Shown here: positions 7,991-10,271 of the stretch, piece after piece
How positions within the stretch are numbered: the stretch's first letter is position 1
How the letters are laid out: every line of letters starts with the position of its first letter
Assembly (NCBI GenBank): GCA_020050695.1
Contig: JAGVKI010000108.1
Span: 1-10,271, forward strand
Source of the DNA: Alphaproteobacteria bacterium
GTDB taxonomy: Bacteria; Pseudomonadota; Alphaproteobacteria; Rickettsiales; SXRF01
Direction of reading: 5' to 3'
Length of the DNA: 10,271 bases
The notes under the pieces: generated by a model
Databases searched by the model: none
Told to the model about the DNA's origin: nothing
Seen by the model: only the letters and a program-made list of their open reading frames with translations
Position numbers and translations under genes: made by a program

Positions 7991-8551
7991 TTAGCCAATC
8001 TTAACGCGGTTATCGCTGAGGAAAGCATATTGAGGCACAACGAGGTTTTTCGGTGCAGGGCCTTTGCGGATACGGCCAGCAGTGTCATAGTGCGAGCCAT
8101 GGCACGGGCAGAACCAGCCGCCATGCTCAGCTCCGCCGTAATCACCGGCGCCCGAAAGCGGGATGCAACCCAGATGCGTGCACACGCCAACCATGATCAG
8201 CCACTGTTCATGGCCTTTCTGTACGCGGTCTTCATCGGCCTGCGGATCAGGCAGGTCGGAAAGCGGCACATTGCGCGCTTCCTTGATATTGTCCGGGGTA
8301 CGGTGACGGATGAACACCGGCACGCCGCGCCATTTGACCTTGATGGTCTGGCCAGGCTGAATGGGAGCAAGATCCACCTCAATGGACGACAGCGCAAGCA
8401 CGTCGGCAGCAGGATTCATGCTGCTTACGAACGGCCATGCAACCGATGCAGCGCCGACGCCTGCAAGCGCAGAACCGGCGAGCACCATGAAATCACGGCG
8501 GGTCGTCTCAGGTTGGATCGATGATGTAGTGTTTTTAGACGGGTGACTCAT
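7991..8551 (-). CDS. petA: Rieske iron-sulfur subunit of the bc1 complex
   Basis: This protein carries the 2Fe-2S cluster that takes the first electron from ubiquinol at the Qo site. Its 186 residues begin with a twin-arginine signal-anchor ([16 protein letters not shown], about 17-45) that normally stays uncut, holding the protein in the membrane while the cluster domain faces the periplasm. The cluster boxes are CTHLGC (C124, H126 ligands; C129 disulfide) and CPCHGSHYD (C148, H151 ligands; C150 disulfide). S153 and Y155, which raise the cluster potential in characterised homologues, are present. GPAPKNL, the conserved loop after box two, is also intact. It is the first gene of petABC. Its ATG (8549-8551) is only 8 bp from a 21-bp palindrome, and the only Shine-Dalgarno-like sequence (GAG) lies at that palindrome's edge, so control at this site is plausible. 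Confidence 0.98.
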   Translation of the reverse strand: MSHPSKNTTSSIQPETTRRDFMVLAGSALAGVGAASVAWPFVSSMNPAADVLALSSIEVDLAPIQPGQTIKVKWRGVPVFIRHRTPDNIKEARNVPLSDLPDPQADEDRVQKGHEQWLIMVGVCTHLGCIPLSGAGDYGGAEHGGWFCPCHGSHYDTAGRIRKGPAPKNLVVPQYAFLSDNRVKIG

Positions 8552-8559
8552 GAAACATA

Positions 8560-8580
8560 CTCAACAAATTATTTGTCGAG
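8560..8580. promoter_or_regulatory. 21-bp near-perfect palindrome just upstream of petA
   Basis: Half-sites CTCAACAAAT (8560-8569) and ATTTGTCGAG (8571-8580) are reverse complements except at one position and are separated by a single base. The element ends 8 bp before the petA start codon and includes the GAG that would serve as its Shine-Dalgarno. It could be an operator for a dimeric regulator or an mRNA stem that masks the ribosome-binding site (the mismatch can form a G-U pair in RNA). I cannot match it to a named regulator's consensus. Confidence 0.5.
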
Positions 8581-8624
8581 CCGTTTCTAAACAAAAGTTT
8601 CATAAGTTTCAACCCTAGAAACGG
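8581..8624. repeat. Perfect 9-bp inverted repeat with 26-nt spacer in the petA leader
   Basis: CCGTTTCTA (8581-8589) and TAGAAACGG (8616-8624) are perfect reverse complements. This repeat abuts the 8560-8580 palindrome without a gap. GTTTC also occurs directly at 8597-8601 and 8606-8610 inside the spacer, giving four copies counting both orientations within 44 bp. It may be a regulator-binding array or an RNA stem upstream of petA. No U tract follows on either strand, so it does not look like a terminator of the small upstream gene. Confidence 0.5.
8584..8612 (-). promoter_or_regulatory. Candidate sigma-70-type promoter for petABC
   Basis: On the leftward strand, TTGAAA (8612-8607) matches the -35 consensus at five of six positions. 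It is followed after 17 bp by TAGAAA (8589-8584), which matches the -10 at four of six. Transcription would start near 8577, inside the 8560-8580 palindrome, giving a leader of about 25 nt. The assignment rests on pattern only; AT-rich surroundings make chance matches likely. Confidence 0.35.
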
Positions 8625-8667
8625 ATTGAAGCCATAAAATTATTTCAAAGGATTAGCCCCGCAAGGC

Positions 8668-8886
8668 TTAAGCGGCAAATACCGCCCTGACAATGGCAAA
8701 ACCCCAGCTGATAAGATGGTCGCCCATCTGCTGGAATACGCCTACCCAACTATTAGCCACCTCAACGCAGCGGTCGACGGTGTCCAGGTTAAACAGGCAA
8801 ACGCCAAAACCGGAGGCAAAGCTGACAAATGTCACGCCCGTCAGCAGGTAAAAGGCGTTAAATCGTGGATCTGGATTAACAGGCAT
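8668..8886 (-). CDS. Small hydrophobic protein of unknown function
   Basis: This is a 72-residue open frame, transcribed leftward 116 bp ahead of petA. I do not recognise the family. It has a polar start (MPVNPDPRFN), a hydrophobic stretch at about 11-33 (AFYLLTGVTFVSFASGFGVC), a short loop with the only Asp/Arg cluster (NLDTVDRC), and a second moderately hydrophobic stretch at about 47-71. This suggests a two-segment or hairpin membrane protein with cysteines at 30 and 40. The ATG at 8886 is preceded by AAAAGG about 9 nt upstream, a reasonable ribosome site, and no other gene occupies this strand. It could be cotranscribed with petA or have its own unit. Without a homologue check it might be a chance frame, although the ribosome site, its position and the plausible promoter favour a gene. 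Confidence 0.5.
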   Translation of the reverse strand: MPVNPDPRFNAFYLLTGVTFVSFASGFGVCLFNLDTVDRCVEVANSWVGVFQQMGDHLISWGFAIVRAVFAA

Positions 8887-8914
8887 GGCTTCTGACCTTT
8901 TTTATTGAAAGCGT

Positions 8915-8962
8915 CTTTTATATTATTTAAGTAGCCTTTTATACAATTTTGCCAAATTTTGC
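8915..8962. repeat. Phased short direct repeats in the divergent intergenic region
   Basis: CTTTTATA occurs at 8915-8922 and again at 8936-8943, a 21-bp period. Immediately beyond, AATTTTGC occurs at 8945-8952 and 8955-8962, a 10-bp period. These spacings equal about two and one helical turns, so copies would face the same side of the helix. They overlap the candidate promoter of the small leftward gene and lie upstream of trmL. They may be protein-binding sites or chance repeats in AT-rich DNA. Confidence 0.35.
8917..8946 (-). promoter_or_regulatory. Candidate promoter for the small leftward gene
   Basis: On the leftward strand, TATAAA (8922-8917), five of six to the -10 consensus, lies 18 bp downstream of TTGTAT (8946-8941), a weak -35. 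It would start transcription about 25 nt before the small ORF's ATG at 8886. Support is modest because the whole divergent region is AT-rich. Confidence 0.3.
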
Positions 8963-8998
8963 GGCTATCATAAACCGCTTTTTTATGACGTTTTCGCG

Positions 8999-9004
8999 TA
9001 CAAT
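8999..9004 (+). promoter_or_regulatory. Candidate -10 element for trmL-hemF
   Basis: TACAAT matches the -10 consensus at five of six positions. No convincing -35 is found 16-19 bp upstream. Initiation about 7 bp downstream would leave almost no leader before TTG 9014 or ATG 9023. Confidence 0.35.
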
Positions 9005-9022
9005 CCCAATATATTGAAAAAA

Positions 9023-9493
9023 ATGACTATTTCCATCGTTTTATTTGAACCGGATATTCCGCAGAATACAGGCAGCATGATCCGCCTTGCCGCCTGCATG
9101 GGCGCGGTGCTGCATATTATCGAACCATGCGGCTTTCTGCTCGACAATAAATCCCTCCAGCGCGTGGCCATGGATTATGGCAGTGAGGCTACCATCGTGC
9201 GCCACCTCTCATGGAATCATTTTCTTGAATATAAACAGTCACAAACACCTTCGCGCCTGCTGGTATTTTCGACCCGCGCCAAGGAAACCTACACAGCGTT
9301 TGCCTTCCAGCCGGGGGATATGATACTGCTGGGACGCGAATCGGCCGGCGTACCTGATTATGTGGTTCAGGCCGCAGACGGTTTCCTGCGTATCCCGCTG
9401 GCTGCCGGTGCCCGTTCGCTCAATGTCGCCCAGGCTGCTAGTATGGCACTGGGTGAAGCACTACGTCAGACCCATTTATTTCCGACCCCGTAA
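9023..9493 (+). CDS. trmL: tRNA (cytidine/uridine-34 2'-O)-methyltransferase, TrmL
   Basis: TrmL methylates the 2'-OH of the wobble nucleotide in certain leucine tRNAs, using S-adenosylmethionine, in the cytoplasm. The 156-residue protein has the three SPOUT (trefoil-knot) motifs: [12 protein letters not shown] (13-24), [11 protein letters not shown] (101-111) and [20 protein letters not shown] (124-143), plus HIIEPCGF. Length equals the single-domain TrmL (E. coli about 157). I chose ATG 9023 because homologues begin M-x-x-IVL(Y/F)EP. An in-frame TTG at 9014 would add MKK; neither has a real Shine-Dalgarno (the bases before are nearly all A/T), so a short-leader or leaderless message is possible. 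It is followed by hemF after 8 bp and is probably its operon partner. Confidence 0.93.
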   Translation: MTISIVLFEPDIPQNTGSMIRLAACMGAVLHIIEPCGFLLDNKSLQRVAMDYGSEATIVRHLSWNHFLEYKQSQTPSRLLVFSTRAKETYTAFAFQPGDMILLGRESAGVPDYVVQAADGFLRIPLAAGARSLNVAQAASMALGEALRQTHLFPTP

Positions 9494-9496
9494 GGA
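9492..9496 (+). promoter_or_regulatory. Ribosome-binding site of hemF overlapping the trmL stop
   Basis: AAGGA begins within the trmL TAA stop and lies 5 nt before the ATG at 9502. This fixes the hemF start and implies coupled translation of the two genes. Confidence 0.75.
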
Positions 9497-9501
9497 TCAT
9501 T

Positions 9502-10271
9502 ATGGATTTAAAACAGCAACAAATGGATGCAACCAAATGGTTCCGCACCCTGCGTGACCAGATTTGCACTATTTTTGAGGCCATTGAAGACGAATACAGC
9601 AAAAGCGATGCTCCAGCAGGCCGCTTTACGCGCACCCCATGGGACCGCCCGGAAGGCGGCGGCGGCGAAATGTCGGTGATGAAAGGTCGTGTGTTTGAAA
9701 AAGTCGGTGTCAATATCTCCACCGTGCACGGCGAATTTTCCGAGACCATGCGCAAAGAGATTCCAGGCGCAGCGGAAGACCCGCGCTTCTGGGCCAGCGG
9801 TATTTCACTGGTGGCGCATATGTGCTCGCCGCTCGTGCCTGCCGTGCATATGAATACACGCATGATCGTGGTGGGCGAAGGCAAGAAACAATGGTTTGGC
9901 GGCGGCGGCGATTTAACGCCCATGTACCCGAACGAGGCGGACACCAAGGATTTCCACGCAGCGTTTAAAACCACCTGCGACAGGTTCGACGCATCCTACT
10001 ACGATAAGTTTAAGAAATGGTGTGATGAATATTTTTTCCTGAAACATCGGGGTGAACCGCGCGGCGTTGGCGGCATATTTTATGATTATGTCGATACCGG
10101 CAACTGGCAGACCGATTTTGCATTTACCCAGGCCGTAGGTAAAACCTTCGCCGATATTTATCCGCAACTGGTACGCCGCCATATGAATGAAGACTGGACG
10201 CCCGAGCAGCGCGAGTGGCAGCTGGCCAAACGCGGGCGTTATGTAGAATTCAACCTGCTCTATGATCGCGG
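9502..10271 (+). CDS. hemF: Oxygen-dependent coproporphyrinogen III oxidase, HemF (3' end missing)
   Basis: HemF converts coproporphyrinogen III to protoporphyrinogen IX by two O2-dependent oxidative decarboxylations, a late haem-synthesis step in the cytoplasm. The frame runs from ATG 9502 to the window edge without a stop (256 complete codons). E. coli HemF has about 299 residues, so roughly 40 are missing. Family landmarks are [11 protein letters not shown] (52-62), [14 protein letters not shown] (65-78), the conserved His in SLVAHMCSP (H106), [13 protein letters not shown] (131-143), [21 protein letters not shown] (a stretch ending near residue 191), FTQAVGK, and [14 protein letters not shown] at the edge. 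All match the family closely with no frameshift seen. It follows trmL by 8 bp with an AAGGA ribosome site. Its product is needed for the haem carried by the neighbouring cytochromes b and c1. Confidence 0.97.
   Translation, partial: MDLKQQQMDATKWFRTLRDQICTIFEAIEDEYSKSDAPAGRFTRTPWDRPEGGGGEMSVMKGRVFEKVGVNISTVHGEFSETMRKEIPGAAEDPRFWASGISLVAHMCSPLVPAVHMNTRMIVVGEGKKQWFGGGGDLTPMYPNEADTKDFHAAFKTTCDRFDASYYDKFKKWCDEYFFLKHRGEPRGVGGIFYDYVDTGNWQTDFAFTQAVGKTFADIYPQLVRRHMNEDWTPEQREWQLAKRGRYVEFNLLYDR

Noticed and set aside
8581..8624. Irr iron-control element or FNR box in the petA leader
   Set aside because: TTCTAAA is present at 8585-8591 but its TTTAGAA partner at 3-bp spacing is not, and no TTGAT-N4-ATCAA is found.
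8655..8676. GC-rich hairpin spanning the stop codon of the small leftward ORF
   Set aside because: Only about 4 continuous pairs form and no U tract follows, so a terminator call is not supported.
8961..8984. GCGG / CCGC hairpin followed by six T on the + strand, terminator-like
   Set aside because: The stem is only 4 bp with a 10-nt loop, and no rightward gene ends upstream of it; it lies ahead of the trmL promoter region.
9438..9974. Leftward open frame of 178 codons opposite trmL end and hemF
   Set aside because: The opposite strand encodes unmistakable HemF from 9502 to the edge; the leftward product has no family features.
1..10271. CRISPR array, insertion sequence, prophage, toxin-antitoxin, tRNA or defence genes
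   Set aside because: Read on both strands, I found no regularly spaced repeats, transposase, terminal repeats, tRNA cloverleaf or known defence motif; gene content is housekeeping throughout.

Overview
The window looks like chromosomal core DNA of an alphaproteobacterium. The evidence is a class I polyhydroxyalkanoate (PHA) synthase, a separate (unfused) Rieske / cytochrome b / cytochrome c1 operon of the type found in mitochondria and alphaproteobacteria, a Gram-negative outer-membrane assembly pair (LptD, SurA), and a TrmL-HemF gene pair. Base composition appears moderate and even throughout. I see no mobile element, CRISPR array, rRNA or tRNA. The exact lineage cannot be named from this sequence alone.

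Layout. At 1-1299 (+) is the 3' part of phaC, whose beginning lies outside the window. It meets a leftward gene block head-on, with a strong hairpin in the 87-bp gap. The leftward block covers 8551 down to 1387 in tightly packed genes, in transcription order petA (Rieske), petB (cytochrome b), petC (cytochrome c1), lptD, surA, and an uncharacterised single-pass membrane protein. Gaps are 5, 18, 65, 3 and 3 bp. The 65-bp petC/lptD gap holds a nested hairpin and probably divides a respiratory unit from an envelope unit. Upstream of petA, a 116-bp leader contains two abutting inverted repeats and a candidate promoter. Before that is a small 72-codon leftward gene. A 136-bp AT-rich divergent region with phased direct repeats then separates it from the rightward pair trmL-hemF. 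hemF runs off the right edge.

Function. petABC encodes the three catalytic subunits of the cytochrome bc1 complex. HemF supplies protoporphyrinogen for haem, including the haems carried by cytochromes b and c1, so haem synthesis and haem use sit side by side. SurA chaperones outer-membrane barrel proteins, and LptD is both the LPS exporter and a known SurA client, which fits their cotranscription. PhaC polymerises hydroxyacyl-CoA into carbon storage granules. TrmL modifies the tRNA wobble base.

No stretch longer than 300 bp is gene-free. Most of the window is ordinary. The points worth a second look are the regulatory structure before petA, the small membrane ORF, the uncharacterised gene in the surA operon, the unusual operon junction petC-lptD, and individual residue changes in SurA and PhaC. 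I found no convincing undescribed multi-gene system.
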